Numbered from the stretch's first letter, positions 53,977-62,851 are shown. The stretch is DNA of 64,000 bases from an uncultured Alistipes sp. (GCA_904502285.1 CAJGEC010000008.1:1-64000); one strand, 5' to 3'. The notes: generated by a model from the sequence alone, not told the origin. Numbers and translations: made by a program.

Positions 53977-54693
53977 CTATGCTTTCTTCTCTTGTTGTGT
54001 GCCTCGATGGTCGTGGCGTCGGCGCGGATGATGGCGACGCTTTGCGGGCTGCGACTGCTGTTGTGGATGTGGCTGTGGCAACGACGATATAATCGTGATA
54101 TCTCGCTCAACCACAGGAGGTTCTGCAAGCAGACGCTCCAGAATAAGAGGACATACCCAAGCATCTGTAGCCGCATACTCCTGCTGTTGGTCGGTGAGGA
54201 CCTCTGCCTCCCAATTGCTAAGTCGCTGAGCCTTAGAGACTCGCATACCAAGCACTATGGCCGATAGTTTGCGGAGACTCTTCTCCTCAATGCCCCAACG
54301 CGAGGCCTCCACTTGAAGGTCTACAAAGCCGTCGGCGTGGAAGTTACGCAGGGCGTGTAACGAGCGTATGTCGCCCGTAACATCGGCTCCCACCTTAAGC
54401 ACCTGACGCGACCCCAACACCTTGAGTATCTTATTACTTAGGCGTATGTGCGAGAGACGGAAGAGGTAGCACACCTCTGGGGTAGACAACTGCAAAAGGC
54501 CCACCCTATATGAGACACCTGCACGGAACGAGGGGCGAGTCTCGGTGTCGAAACCGATGACCGAATAACGCATCAAGTCGTTACACGCCTCTTCGACCAA
54601 CTCATCCCTATCGACAATAACTATTCGGCCAGGGAAGCGGGCAGCCTCCATCGCCGAGAGTCGTTCATTATCTATCGTTCGTTCAAATGCCAT
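53977..54693 (-). CDS. RNase D/WRN-type 3'-5' exonuclease
   Basis: 238 residues. DEDDy exonuclease motifs are in order: VIGFDTETRPSFRAG (ExoI, D-x-E), VLKVGADVTGDIRSL (ExoII, Asp) and EYAATDAWVCPLIL (ExoIII, Y-x-x-x-D). The C-terminal 40 residues are a low-complexity Gln/Pro/His/Arg tail (PQPHPQQQSQPAKRRHHPRR), possibly an RNA-binding extension. It is downstream of recQ and upstream of the RlmI-like gene. Whether it acts on DNA or RNA cannot be told. Confidence 0.88.
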   Translation of the reverse strand: MAFERTIDNERLSAMEAARFPGRIVIVDRDELVEEACNDLMRYSVIGFDTETRPSFRAGVSYRVGLLQLSTPEVCYLFRLSHIRLSNKILKVLGSRQVLKVGADVTGDIRSLHALRNFHADGFVDLQVEASRWGIEEKSLRKLSAIVLGMRVSKAQRLSNWEAEVLTDQQQEYAATDAWVCPLILERLLAEPPVVERDITIISSLPQPHPQQQSQPAKRRHHPRRRHDHRGTQQEKKA

Positions 54694-54720
54694 TTAACAG
54701 TTCTGGGTTATCCTTCTTGG

Positions 54721-54758
54721 GCAATGGGGCTATCGCCAAAGGGCCTAACCGCCATTGC
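54721..54758 (-). promoter_or_regulatory. Structured leader hairpin before the exonuclease gene
   Basis: A 7-bp outer stem (gcaatgg 54721-54727 with ccattgc 54752-54758) continues after one mismatch with five more pairs (one wobble). A TAACTTTG -7-type box overlaps the recQ stop codon just upstream, so this hairpin would lie in the exonuclease transcript leader. There is no T-run, so it is not an obvious terminator. Confidence 0.4.
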
Positions 54759-54769
54759 AAACGACAAAG

Positions 54770-56689
54770 TTACTCAATAATTTTTAGTTTTCCGCCCGAA
54801 GTGATATAAATTTTACCTTCGTGACACATTTTATCCATCTGCTCGACAACCACACTATCTTTAATAGTGAATTTAGAGACCACCTCTTTCACACTTAATT
54901 CACTCTCTTTCAATATATTGAGAATGCACTCTTCGAGATCCTCGTGCGTACCCCTCTTGCGGCGACTCAGACATACATCGCAGACGCCACAAGGCTCAGC
55001 ATCCACCGAGCCAAAGTACTTCTCTATAATCACACTGCGACACTCATCCCTATTGGTCGCATAGCGCAACATATTGTCGAAGCGCTCAAAGGCCAAGGTA
55101 TAGCGGTCGTGATAGGTCTTCGGCGCAATGTAGATGTCGGCTACGGGCAGACGCTCCACATTGAAGAGAATCATTGGCGAGTGTGAGCCAGGAATATAGC
55201 GGATGATATTCATTCGCCACAATATCTTCATAAGGTCGTGGACACGCTCTCGCCTTAGGCCCGACTGCGAGGCGATATCGTCTTCATTGATAGTGCGGAA
55301 GATAGTGAAGATGCCGTTATACATTCTGAGTATGGTGCGCAACATAAGATCCATATCGTTGCCCTCGACATTGAGTTTGTAGAGCGAGTCGCGACTACAA
55401 CAGAACATCATCTTAGCAGGGTTATCCTGCTCGGCAACCAAAGTCATTATATCGTTGTGCTCCAATATCTTGAGTGCATTAATCACATTGTTTACCGAGA
55501 GGCGTGCTTTGTGGCAGAAGTCGTAGATATTAAACAGGAACGAGGCTCCCGCACCATCACCTATGGCGACTTGCAGATAGTTGCACACCAGTTCGTAGAT
55601 GCGCTTGATGTCGGCAATCGGAGGAAACTCCGACTTAAAGATTTTGGCTATGCGCTCGGCGTCGTCGTGAGCCGTGAGCATAACGGCATAACTGCGCTTG
55701 CCATCTCTACCTGCACGGCCCGCCTCCTGATAGTAGGCCTCAAGCGAGTCGCACAACGAGAAATGGACGACAAACCTCACATCCGACTTATCGATACCCA
55801 TACCAAAGGCGTTGGTAGCCACCATAATACGCACCTTGCCACTACCCCACTCATCCTGACGCAGCCCTCGCTCAAAGGCGGGCAAGCCTGCGTGGTAGAA
55901 GTTGGCACTCTCGCCCTCACGCTTGAGGAGCTCAGCAAGTTGTTCACACCCCTCACGAGTCCTCACATAGATAATTCCCGTACCCTCGACATTCCTTACG
56001 ATACGCATCAGATGCTCGAACTTGTCATCGACCTCCCTGACTACATACGAGAGGTTGGGGCGCGAGAAACTCGTGCGTATGACATTCTCCTCCTTAAAGG
56101 CGAGGTTGCGCATAATATCCTTCGACACCAACTCCGTGGCCGAAGCCGTAAGTGCCAACACAGGGGCATCGGGGGCATAACGGCGAATCTCGGCTATACG
56201 CAGATAGGAGGGGCGGAAGTCGTAGCCCCACTGCGAGATACAGTGTGCCTCATCCACTGCAATAAGGCTTATATTCATACGATTAAGACGCAACCTAAAG
56301 GCGTCGGTAGCAAGGCGTTCGGGGGCAATATAGAGCAGTTTAACATCGCCGTAGGTACAGTTATCCAAGGCTATCTCTATGCGTCGTTGATCCATACCAG
56401 AGTGGACCGCCACGGCAGATATATTACGTCTACGGAGTTGGTCCACCTGATCCTTCATCAGGGCGATGAGTGGCGTGACGACAATGGTCAAGCCCTCGAA
56501 CAGAAGCGCAGGAACTTGATAGGTGAGCGACTTACCACCACCCGTGGGCATAAGCACAAGGGTATCGCGCCCCGCCAAGATGCTGTCGATAATCTCACGC
56601 TGCCTTGGGCGGAACTCCTTATAGCCCCACGTTTGGTACAAAATCTCCTCCACGCCGAGTGGCGTTGTCCCATTTTTTTGCGCTTGCAT
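54770..56689 (-). CDS. recQ: ATP-dependent DNA helicase RecQ
   Basis: 3'-5' DNA helicase of recombination repair. 639 residues. Motif 0/I are FRPRQREIIDSILAGRDTLV and LMPTGGGKSLTYQVPALLF; motif II is AVDEAHCISQWGYDFRPSYL; motif V/VI are ATNAFGMGIDKSDVRFVVHF and YYQEAGRAGRDG. A zinc-binding set CGVCDVC follows, then a winged helix and short C terminus. The HRDC domain of E. coli RecQ seems absent. A TAACTTTG box lies only 5 nt before the ATG, so the transcript would have almost no leader. Confidence 0.95.
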   Translation of the reverse strand: MQAQKNGTTPLGVEEILYQTWGYKEFRPRQREIIDSILAGRDTLVLMPTGGGKSLTYQVPALLFEGLTIVVTPLIALMKDQVDQLRRRNISAVAVHSGMDQRRIEIALDNCTYGDVKLLYIAPERLATDAFRLRLNRMNISLIAVDEAHCISQWGYDFRPSYLRIAEIRRYAPDAPVLALTASATELVSKDIMRNLAFKEENVIRTSFSRPNLSYVVREVDDKFEHLMRIVRNVEGTGIIYVRTREGCEQLAELLKREGESANFYHAGLPAFERGLRQDEWGSGKVRIMVATNAFGMGIDKSDVRFVVHFSLCDSLEAYYQEAGRAGRDGKRSYAVMLTAHDDAERIAKIFKSEFPPIADIKRIYELVCNYLQVAIGDGAGASFLFNIYDFCHKARLSVNNVINALKILEHNDIMTLVAEQDNPAKMMFCCSRDSLYKLNVEGNDMDLMLRTILRMYNGIFTIFRTINEDDIASQSGLRRERVHDLMKILWRMNIIRYIPGSHSPMILFNVERLPVADIYIAPKTYHDRYTLAFERFDNMLRYATNRDECRSVIIEKYFGSVDAEPCGVCDVCLSRRKRGTHEDLEECILNILKESELSVKEVVSKFTIKDSVVVEQMDKMCHEGKIYITSGGKLKIIE

Positions 56690-56693
56690 AGTG

Positions 56694-56701
56694 CAAAGTT
56701 A
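56694..56701 (-). promoter_or_regulatory. -7 box immediately upstream of recQ
   Basis: TAACTTTG on the minus strand, four bases before the ATG. No -33 TTTG. Suggests a leaderless or nearly leaderless recQ transcript. Confidence 0.45.
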
Positions 56702-56743
56702 CAAAATTTCTAAGATTTATACTTTGTATAACAATATTTTTTG

Positions 56744-56751
56744 TACCTTTG
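56744..56751 (+). promoter_or_regulatory. -7 box of the PqqD-like gene
   Basis: TACCTTTG, with a TTTG 17 nt upstream (shorter than the usual 19-21). The ATG follows at 56780. Confidence 0.5.
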
Positions 56752-56779
56752 CCCCAAATGAGCCTCATACTTAAGGGTT

Positions 56780-57046
56780 ATGAAGATTAAGGAGCAGTAC
56801 AAAGTTCGAGAGATGGCAGGTGAGTATGTCGTGATTATGCAAGGTAAGCACGGCAAAGACCTCACAAAGATTATATCACTCAACGAGAGTGCACTTTACC
56901 TCTGGCAGAGAGTCGAGGGTAGCGACTTCGACACCAACCGCGTGGCCGACCTACTCACCGAGTACTACGGCATCGACGACCAGATAGCACAGCGTGATGC
57001 TCAGCATTGGATTGACAAACTCGAGGAGTGCGGATTGTTGGAGTAA
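56780..57046 (+). CDS. PqqD-like small protein
   Basis: 88 residues of one winged-helix-like domain. The PqqD family pattern is visible: YKVREMAGEYVVIM, then the conserved LNESALYLWQRVEG, then TNRVADLLTEYYGIDDQIA and a final W-x-x-L-x-x-x-G-L-L. In PqqD and related RiPP pathways this domain binds the precursor peptide leader and presents it to a radical SAM enzyme. No such enzyme or precursor is near, so this is an orphan. It is 16 nt upstream of the His-rich gene. Its job here is unknown. Confidence 0.82.
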   Translation: MKIKEQYKVREMAGEYVVIMQGKHGKDLTKIISLNESALYLWQRVEGSDFDTNRVADLLTEYYGIDDQIAQRDAQHWIDKLEECGLLE

Positions 57047-57062
57047 AAGAGTTAGTAGCACA

Positions 57063-57476
57063 ATGGCGAAATTAAGAAGGGTATATGCATCTATCTTGGT
57101 GGCGATTTATGTCGTTGCCACTGCCCTCTCATCCCTCTCGCTCCTGCTCTGTGACCACCACCATCACCACCCTCACTACCACTACTGCGACAAGCACCAC
57201 ACCGAACACTCGATAGGTAAGGATTGTTGCGACCATCACCACCCTATTCTTGGTGACAACCACACCGACTATATCGATTCGTCGCACCGCAACGGTTCAC
57301 GTTCGGCCTTAGCCGCATCGTTGCTCTTCGCCCCTGCGGTGATGTCTACAACGATGGAGGAGTTGTCGCACAACCTCATCGCCCTCCGCTCGGTGGAGTG
57401 GGCAGAGAGGATATCATCCCCCTTGGAGGCCCACTGCCTCCCCTCTGGGCTTAGAGCCCCTCCCGTCTTGGCCTAA
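57063..57476 (+). CDS. Histidine-rich membrane protein, possible metal binder
   Basis: 137 residues from MAKLRRVYASIL at 57063; the frame runs upstream into the PqqD-like gene. An N-terminal hydrophobic helix (ILVAIYVVATALSSLSLLL) is followed by a dense His/Cys region (CDHHHHHPHYHYCDKHH, then CCDHHHP). The C-terminal half is less distinctive. Such clusters chelate Cu, Zn or Ni. It is directly upstream of a TonB receptor and an HMA protein, which suggests a metal-uptake or storage partner. The role is inferred from composition and context. Confidence 0.7.
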   Translation: MAKLRRVYASILVAIYVVATALSSLSLLLCDHHHHHPHYHYCDKHHTEHSIGKDCCDHHHPILGDNHTDYIDSSHRNGSRSALAASLLFAPAVMSTTMEELSHNLIALRSVEWAERISSPLEAHCLPSGLRAPPVLA

Positions 57477-57500
57477 TTAGGCCCCATTACTATTGGGGTA

Positions 57501-57522
57501 CTACTCACACACCGTGGAGTAG
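57501..57522 (+). promoter_or_regulatory. Hairpin upstream of the TonB receptor gene
   Basis: CTACTC (57501-57506) pairs with GAGTAG (57517-57522), with an inner CAC/GTG and a bulged A. It lies 53 nt before the receptor ATG, with no T-run, so a regulatory leader is as likely as a weak terminator. Confidence 0.35.
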
Positions 57523-57575
57523 AACATAGTTATATCCTTTAATCGGAAATATATTCACTAAACCTAACAATAGGA

Positions 57576-59945
57576 ATGAAAAAATCAATTATCATAACAC
57601 TCTTTTTGGTACTTTGTCTCCCTACATTGGCGATGGCTCAGCGCTCGCTTTCGGGTATCGTAACAGATGCTACGACAAATCAGCCTCTTATCGGTGCTTC
57701 TCTCTACTGGAAGAACACCACCGCAGGTGCTACAACAACCACCGACGGTAGTTACACCATCAAGCGAGTATCGGGCTTCGATACCCTCGTAATCGACTAC
57801 CTCGGCTACGACATCAAGGAGATGGAGGTGGAGAAGAGCATCACCTCTCTCAATATCGCACTACAGCCCTCGGCAGTTGATATTGACGAGGTCGTTGTGG
57901 AGGGACAGCAGCGCGGTAACTACTCGAAATCTACGGGCATCGCTCGCCAGGAGCAGATATCGTTCGCGGGTCTCTGCAAGATGGCGTGTTGCTCATTGGC
58001 AGAGTCGTTCGAGAACTCAGCCTCAGTAACTGTAGGTTATAGCGATGCTATCTCTGGAGCGCGTCAGATTAAGATGCTTGGCCTGGCAGGTACATACACC
58101 CAGATCTTGGACGAGAACCGCCCTATTATGCAGGGTGCAGGTGCTACCTACGGACTTAGCTACACCCCTGGTATGTGGCTCAACTCTATTCAGGTCTCTA
58201 AGGGTGTGGCATCCGTGACCGCAGGCCACGAGGCTATCACAGGCCAGATCAACCTTGAGCACCGCAAGCCTACCGACGACGAGCGTTTCTTCCTCAACCT
58301 ATACTTCGATTCGGAGCTACGTCCCGAGATTAACGTATCGTCGGCAATACCTTTGACCAAGGATAAGAGCCTCTCAACCGTAATTATGGCTCACGGCTCA
58401 TTGGATACTGCTCAGCACGATATGAACAATGACGGCTTTGCCGATATGCCTAAGGCTAACCAGATAAACGTGGCAAACAAGTGGTTGTGGCAGAATAGCG
58501 ACGGTATCCAGCTACGCTGGGGCTGGAAGGTGGTGAACGAGAACCGCCTCGGTGGCCAGAAGGGCTACACCAAGGATCTCTACGAGGAGATGATGCAGAA
58601 CCTTGAGTCTAATACCTACGGCTCGGCAATCCACAACCGCAACATCAATGCCTACGCCAAACTCGGTATCCCTGTAGGATACGAGCGCACCTTCACGGGC
58701 GACCCTAACGATGCAGTCCAGAACAACGTAGCGATGATCTTCGACTACGACAACTACCTCACCGACTCATACTTCGGCCGTAGCAAGGTGGATGTTATGG
58801 AGAATACCTTCCGCTTCAATGCCACATACGCACACTACTTCACACAGCGCTCTTCGCTCAACGCTGGTGCTTCGTTCTACGCTCGTATGATGGGCGACAC
58901 ATACTCGCACTTCGGCGCTAAGGACGACGACAACAACGTGTGGAACTTGACCAACAACGGCAGACTTATGGAGCCAGGTATCTTTGCCGAGTACACCTAC
59001 CAGTTGGATGAGAAGTTCTCGTTGGTGGCAGGTATCCGTGGCGACTACGCCTTGGCAAGCGACGACTACTACGTCAAGAGTGAGGAGGCACGCAACAAGC
59101 TCCTCATCACCCCTCGTACACATATCAAGTGGAGCATCACCCCACGCACCACCTTGCGTGCTTCGGCAGGTTTGGGCTACCGTCGTCAGAACCTCATCAC
59201 CGACAATATATGGATGATGACCACCTCGCGCGAGATTATCAACCTTGATGGTTTGAAGGATGATATGGAGGCAGCAGCAACTTTTGGTGGTAGCCTCTCA
59301 CAGACATTCAACCTCGCGGGTGACGACCAGGCGACTATCAGCGTGGACTACTTCCGTACGCAGTTCTTCAACACTATGGTATTCGACCAGGAGACTGCGG
59401 ACAATACCATACTTATATATAATACTAAGGAGCGCTCGTTCACCGACAACTACCAGATCGACTTCAACTGGACTCCTTTCCGTGGCTTCGACCTCTTTGC
59501 TACCTTCCGCTATACCAATGCAAAGATGACCGTGGAGCGCGACGGCAAGAACTACCTTGTGGAGCGCCCTCTAACATCGCGCTACAAGGGCCTTATCAAC
59601 ATCCAGTATGCCGTACAGCGATGGGTGTTCGACGTTACTGCACAGCTCAATGGCCCTATGCGCCTGCCAGAGCTAAAGGGCGACATTGAAAAGGCTATAG
59701 CAAACCCTACCCTCTCGCCTATCTACCCTATGTTCTTTGCCCAGGTAAGCTACAAGATAAGTAACCTCACCCTATACCTCGGTTGCGAGAATATCGCAAA
59801 CTACTTGCAGGGTACTAACGGCCACGGCAACTTACCTATCGTGGGTGGTAACACACCATACGCCGAGGGCTTCAACTCATCGCAGGTATGGGGTCCGTTG
59901 ATGGGTCGCAAGTTCTACATCGGCCTACGCCTCAACATATACTAA
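57576..59945 (+). CDS. TonB-dependent receptor, probable metal uptake type
   Basis: 789 residues with signal peptide to about 21 (LPTLAMAQ). An N-terminal carboxypeptidase-regulatory-like domain spans about 23-105. The plug (about 118-245) holds ISGARQIKMLGLAGTYTQIL, then GMWLNSIQVSKGVASVTAGH and EAITGQINLEHRKP, followed by a large barrel ending GRKFYIGLRLNIY. An unusual Cys trio (Cys134, Cys138, Cys139 in AGLCKMACC) sits in the plug, facing where a ligand would dock. With the His-rich gene upstream and an HMA protein downstream, copper or another soft metal is the likely cargo (inference). It is not of the SusC type. Confidence 0.88.
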   Translation: MKKSIIITLFLVLCLPTLAMAQRSLSGIVTDATTNQPLIGASLYWKNTTAGATTTTDGSYTIKRVSGFDTLVIDYLGYDIKEMEVEKSITSLNIALQPSAVDIDEVVVEGQQRGNYSKSTGIARQEQISFAGLCKMACCSLAESFENSASVTVGYSDAISGARQIKMLGLAGTYTQILDENRPIMQGAGATYGLSYTPGMWLNSIQVSKGVASVTAGHEAITGQINLEHRKPTDDERFFLNLYFDSELRPEINVSSAIPLTKDKSLSTVIMAHGSLDTAQHDMNNDGFADMPKANQINVANKWLWQNSDGIQLRWGWKVVNENRLGGQKGYTKDLYEEMMQNLESNTYGSAIHNRNINAYAKLGIPVGYERTFTGDPNDAVQNNVAMIFDYDNYLTDSYFGRSKVDVMENTFRFNATYAHYFTQRSSLNAGASFYARMMGDTYSHFGAKDDDNNVWNLTNNGRLMEPGIFAEYTYQLDEKFSLVAGIRGDYALASDDYYVKSEEARNKLLITPRTHIKWSITPRTTLRASAGLGYRRQNLITDNIWMMTTSREIINLDGLKDDMEAAATFGGSLSQTFNLAGDDQATISVDYFRTQFFNTMVFDQETADNTILIYNTKERSFTDNYQIDFNWTPFRGFDLFATFRYTNAKMTVERDGKNYLVERPLTSRYKGLINIQYAVQRWVFDVTAQLNGPMRLPELKGDIEKAIANPTLSPIYPMFFAQVSYKISNLTLYLGCENIANYLQGTNGHGNLPIVGGNTPYAEGFNSSQVWGPLMGRKFYIGLRLNIY

Positions 59946-59993
59946 ACAATAAAAGATATAACCAATACGTTAATTAAGTAAAACCTATAAACT

Positions 59994-60302
59994 ATGAAGA
60001 AGATTGTATTGATGTGCCTCGTAGCACTTTTCGGCATCGGCATCGCTAATGCTCAGGAGCCTAAGAACGCTGTAAAGAAGAGCGTAACAGTAGAGTTCGC
60101 AACCGATATCGACTGCGCAGGTTGCGCAAAGAAGGTAACCAACACCATCCCATACGAGAAGGGTGTGAAGGATGTTCAGGTCGATGTTGCCACTAAGACC
60201 GTGACCGTAACTTACGACCCAGCAAAGACCAATAACGAGGCTTTGGTTAAGGCCTTCTCAAAGATTAAGATTAAGGCTGAGGCTAAGACCGAGAAGAAAT
60301 AG
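59994..60302 (+). CDS. Secreted heavy-metal-associated (HMA) domain protein
   Basis: 102 residues with a signal peptide ending near 21 (GIANAQ), so periplasmic rather than the usual cytosolic chaperone. The HMA fold is clear: VTVEFATDIDCAGCAKKVTN with the metal-binding C-x-x-C, then VQVDVATKTVTVTYDPAKT and ALVKAFSKI. The C terminus is Lys-rich. It is 48 nt after the TonB receptor and ends at a strong terminator, so it probably accepts metal delivered through that receptor (inference). Confidence 0.9.
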   Translation: MKKIVLMCLVALFGIGIANAQEPKNAVKKSVTVEFATDIDCAGCAKKVTNTIPYEKGVKDVQVDVATKTVTVTYDPAKTNNEALVKAFSKIKIKAEAKTEKK

Positions 60303-60323
60303 TCGAGAGACTATTACAGCAAG

Positions 60324-60362
60324 AGGGACTGCTCTATACGAGGAGCAGTCCCTTACTTTTTT
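60324..60362 (+). terminator. Rho-independent terminator of the metal-uptake unit
   Basis: A perfect 11-bp stem (agggactgctc at 60324-60334 with gagcagtccct at 60343-60353) is followed by ta and then a run of six or more T. Confidence 0.92.
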
Positions 60363-60413
60363 GTAGGGCTACTTATTTATGCAAAAAAGTTTCATTATTA
60401 AATTTATTTTCAC

Positions 60414-60421
60414 TAACTTTG
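60414..60421 (+). promoter_or_regulatory. -7 box of the BACON/SusE-F-like lipoprotein
   Basis: TAACTTTG, about 52 nt before the ATG at 60473; the best -33 candidate is the imperfect TTTC about 20 nt upstream. Confidence 0.5.
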
Positions 60422-60472
60422 CTATATATTTTGATTTTTTTCGAAATAATCACTAATAAATAAACCAATACT

Positions 60473-61885
60473 ATGAAAAAACTTTTCTATTTACTTCTCG
60501 CATTGCCTTTGGCACTCGTATCTTGCGAGAAACCCGTTGAGACCCCAGATGGTCCAACCCCAGACGTTGTTACCCTAAGCGTAACCTCTGAGAAGGAGGT
60601 TAATTTCACTGCCGAGGGTGGCGAGGCAACTATCGCATACACCTTGGAGAATGCCGTGGAGGAGGCTCTTGCAACCGCTTCTACCGAGGCTGAGTGGATC
60701 ACCGTTGGCGATGTTACCGCATCAACCATCGCCTACAGCGTAGCTTCGAACGAGAACGAGGAGGAGCGTAGCGCTGTCATCACCGTAAGCTACAACGACC
60801 TCAAGCAGGAGGTAACCATCAAGCAGGCTGGTGCTGAGGCACCTGTGGCTATCCAGGGCTGGGGCATCGTAGGCTCTTTCACCAACAACTGGGACTTGCA
60901 GAGCGTACTCTCTATGCCTTTGGAGGGTGGCTACTACGGAGTTAAGGGTTTGGAACTCAAAGCTACCGATACCTTTATGTTTGTGAAGGATGGTGCCTAC
61001 ACCGAGAGTTTCGGTAGCGCAGGTGCTCCTTGCGAGGCCAACTACTCTTACGACACCGTTAAGGCTGGTAGCAGCATCCGCGTAAAGGAGGATGGCACCT
61101 ACGACATCTACCTCAACGAGTCTCTTACAAAATACTATATTATGAGCGAGGGTACTGACCCAAGCGAGGCTACCGAAGCCCTCAAGCCAGGTGAGATTGC
61201 TTGGTACGTAGCTGTTGGCCAAACAGAGGTAAGAATGAACACACAGAACAAATTCCTCGTGGCTAAGGATATCGTGCTTGGTGCAGAGGGTACCTTCACA
61301 CTCTACAACAGCAACAACAATACCTACTGTGCCGAGGGTACTTTCGAGACAAATAAGGCTATCAAGGTTGTTCGAGGCGACAAGAGTATCACCGTGAACT
61401 GCGATGCCGAGGCTAAGTACGACATCTACTTCCGCGAGAGCGACAGCCTCGTATGGGTTGTTGATGCTGGCACAATGCCTAAGGAGGAGGTTGCTTGGAC
61501 AAAGGTTGAGGGTGTTCACTTCTACGACTACGATGTCCGAAACTTTGCAGTCTTCTTTATATCTAAGAGCTTGATTATCAACGTAGAGTTCTACAGTGGC
61601 GTAGATCCTGTAGGTTCAATCATCCCTGAGGGTGTCTACTACGTAGGTGGCGATGAGAACGACAATGGTTACTATATCGACTCAAACCATAATGCCAGCA
61701 ACCTCGACATCAACGGCACCGAGTCACACCTACACTCAGGTACTATCGAGGTTAAGCATATCCCTGGTGGCTACGACTTCATCATCAATATCGTAAGTAC
61801 ACACCAGCAGAATATTAATGTACGCTACACAGGTCCTGTGGCAGCCAACCCATATATGGGTCGTCCAATCTCTAACCCTGAGTAA
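60473..61885 (+). CDS. BACON plus SusE/SusF-like surface lipoprotein
   Basis: 470 residues, lipobox Cys18 (LALVSC-EKPVE). A BACON domain covers about 35-120 (VNFTAEGGEATIAYTLENAV, then AEWITVGDVTA, then SYNDLKQEVTIKQAG). Two SusE/SusF-like starch-binding-style modules follow at about 128-230 (GWGIVGSFTNNWDLQSVLSM, FMFVKDGAYTESFG, GTYDIYLNESLTKYYIM) and about 235-340 (AKYDIYFRESDSLVWVVDAG). The last 130 residues are another beta domain. Such proteins bind glycans at the surface; the ligand is not known here. No SusCD pair is adjacent, so it stands alone. Confidence 0.75.
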   Translation: MKKLFYLLLALPLALVSCEKPVETPDGPTPDVVTLSVTSEKEVNFTAEGGEATIAYTLENAVEEALATASTEAEWITVGDVTASTIAYSVASNENEEERSAVITVSYNDLKQEVTIKQAGAEAPVAIQGWGIVGSFTNNWDLQSVLSMPLEGGYYGVKGLELKATDTFMFVKDGAYTESFGSAGAPCEANYSYDTVKAGSSIRVKEDGTYDIYLNESLTKYYIMSEGTDPSEATEALKPGEIAWYVAVGQTEVRMNTQNKFLVAKDIVLGAEGTFTLYNSNNNTYCAEGTFETNKAIKVVRGDKSITVNCDAEAKYDIYFRESDSLVWVVDAGTMPKEEVAWTKVEGVHFYDYDVRNFAVFFISKSLIINVEFYSGVDPVGSIIPEGVYYVGGDENDNGYYIDSNHNASNLDINGTESHLHSGTIEVKHIPGGYDFIINIVSTHQQNINVRYTGPVAANPYMGRPISNPE

Positions 61886-61912
61886 CGAATTAGCATCATA
61901 CCGACTAACAAG

Positions 61913-61946
61913 GGCGTGTCCATATCTATCGTGGACACGCCTTTGT
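61913..61946 (+). terminator. Rho-independent terminator of the lipoprotein gene
   Basis: A perfect 10-bp stem (ggcgtgtcca at 61913-61922 with tggacacgcc at 61932-61941) followed by tttgttg. Confidence 0.8.
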
Positions 61947-62087
61947 TGCAAACTTCCTAATCGCCCAATGGTTTGTTTCCCTCCTCGCTGCCCAAATTCA
62001 ATCTAAAAGGTCCCCCTAAGATTTCGCCTTTCGCCTAATAACGAGAGGTGATTTTTTGTATTCTCTCCAAACAATGTCCCTGAGAGT

Positions 62088-62119
62088 GTTGTTCGTTTGG
62101 GAAATATTTTCTAAATTTG
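62088..62119 (+). promoter_or_regulatory. Promoter about 300 nt upstream of the TerB-like gene
   Basis: GTTG (62088-62091), 20-nt spacer, TAAATTTG (62112-62119). Start would be near 62126, giving a leader of about 300 nt before the ATG at 62423, or a separate small RNA. Confidence 0.5.
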
Positions 62120-62125
62120 TAGTGC

Positions 62126-62310
62126 TATTGGATAAATAGCAGACATATTGAAAGTGTTTTTCGTAAGTCCTAATCTGAAAATGTGGTAGTTTTCAAAAGC
62201 AAAAGGATGATGAGCAACACTCATTTCTTGTATAGCTATGTGGCTGTACGCATTCAGCGTACCTATCCCCATACTATCCAAGTGTGGGGCATTGTATCGT
62301 TTATTTTTGC
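62126..62310 (+). ncRNA. Structured non-coding stretch, possible small RNA or long leader
   Basis: The 536-nt gap 61886-62422 holds no convincing reading frame. Downstream of the promoter are two compact hairpins: GTACGC-attca-GCGTAC (62246-62262, perfect) and CCCCATAC/GTGTGGGG (62267-62274 with 62282-62289, one wobble), the latter followed within about 20 nt by a T-rich stretch. A short RNA ending near 62310 or an attenuated leader of the next gene both fit. Confidence 0.3.
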
Positions 62311-62422
62311 TTAGGTCATACCACAACCTTCAGATTGATAAACGGGAATCATCTCCACACTTTCTTTTTTTGTAATACCTGTCGTAGGAGCTGAGACAGA
62401 CATCAACAAATTAATTGTTACT

Positions 62423-62839
62423 ATGGGATTCTTTGATTTATTTCGATCACGATCTAAGGATGACCGCTTTGGACATATCAAAGCACTGATCGCATTATCG
62501 CTAATTGATGGAAAAATAGATGACACTGAAAAAGGGATCATCATTGCAATATGCGAACGAGAAGGAATATCACGGAGGGATTTAGAAGAGTTTATTAGAG
62601 ATTATAAATCCATTGAATATGTTATGCCATCAGATATTAACACACGAGAAAAATATCTTAATGACATGGTGTGCCTAATGCTTGCTGATGGACATATTAA
62701 GAATGAAGAGGTAATGTGTTGCAAGTTGATTGCAAAATCATTCGGCTACAAACCCGAAGTTATCGACGCTATGATATTGGATATTATACGCGAATTAGAT
62801 GCAGAGGATGAGATAACTTTTGATAATCCTATCTTCTAA
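62423..62839 (+). CDS. TerB-like protein
   Basis: 138 residues, cytosolic and helical. The duplicated TerB pattern is visible: KALIALSLIDGKIDDTEKGI (about 19-38) and DMVCLMLADGHIKNEEVMCC (about 82-101), each a helix-D-G-x-I-x-x-x-E turn. TerB-fold proteins are acidic helical bundles linked to tellurite resistance and to membrane-stress or phage-defence systems. It heads a group of AT-rich genes for small membrane proteins, with 12-27 nt gaps, so they are likely one transcript. Its exact role is unknown. Confidence 0.78.
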   Translation: MGFFDLFRSRSKDDRFGHIKALIALSLIDGKIDDTEKGIIIAICEREGISRRDLEEFIRDYKSIEYVMPSDINTREKYLNDMVCLMLADGHIKNEEVMCCKLIAKSFGYKPEVIDAMILDIIRELDAEDEITFDNPIF

Positions 62840-62851
62840 TCTTATTTACCT

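Noticed and set aside
55457..56713. 418-codon open frame antisense to recQ
   Set aside because: It lies entirely opposite the RecQ helicase motifs, has no recognisable domain, and its composition is what the opposite strand of a biased coding gene gives.
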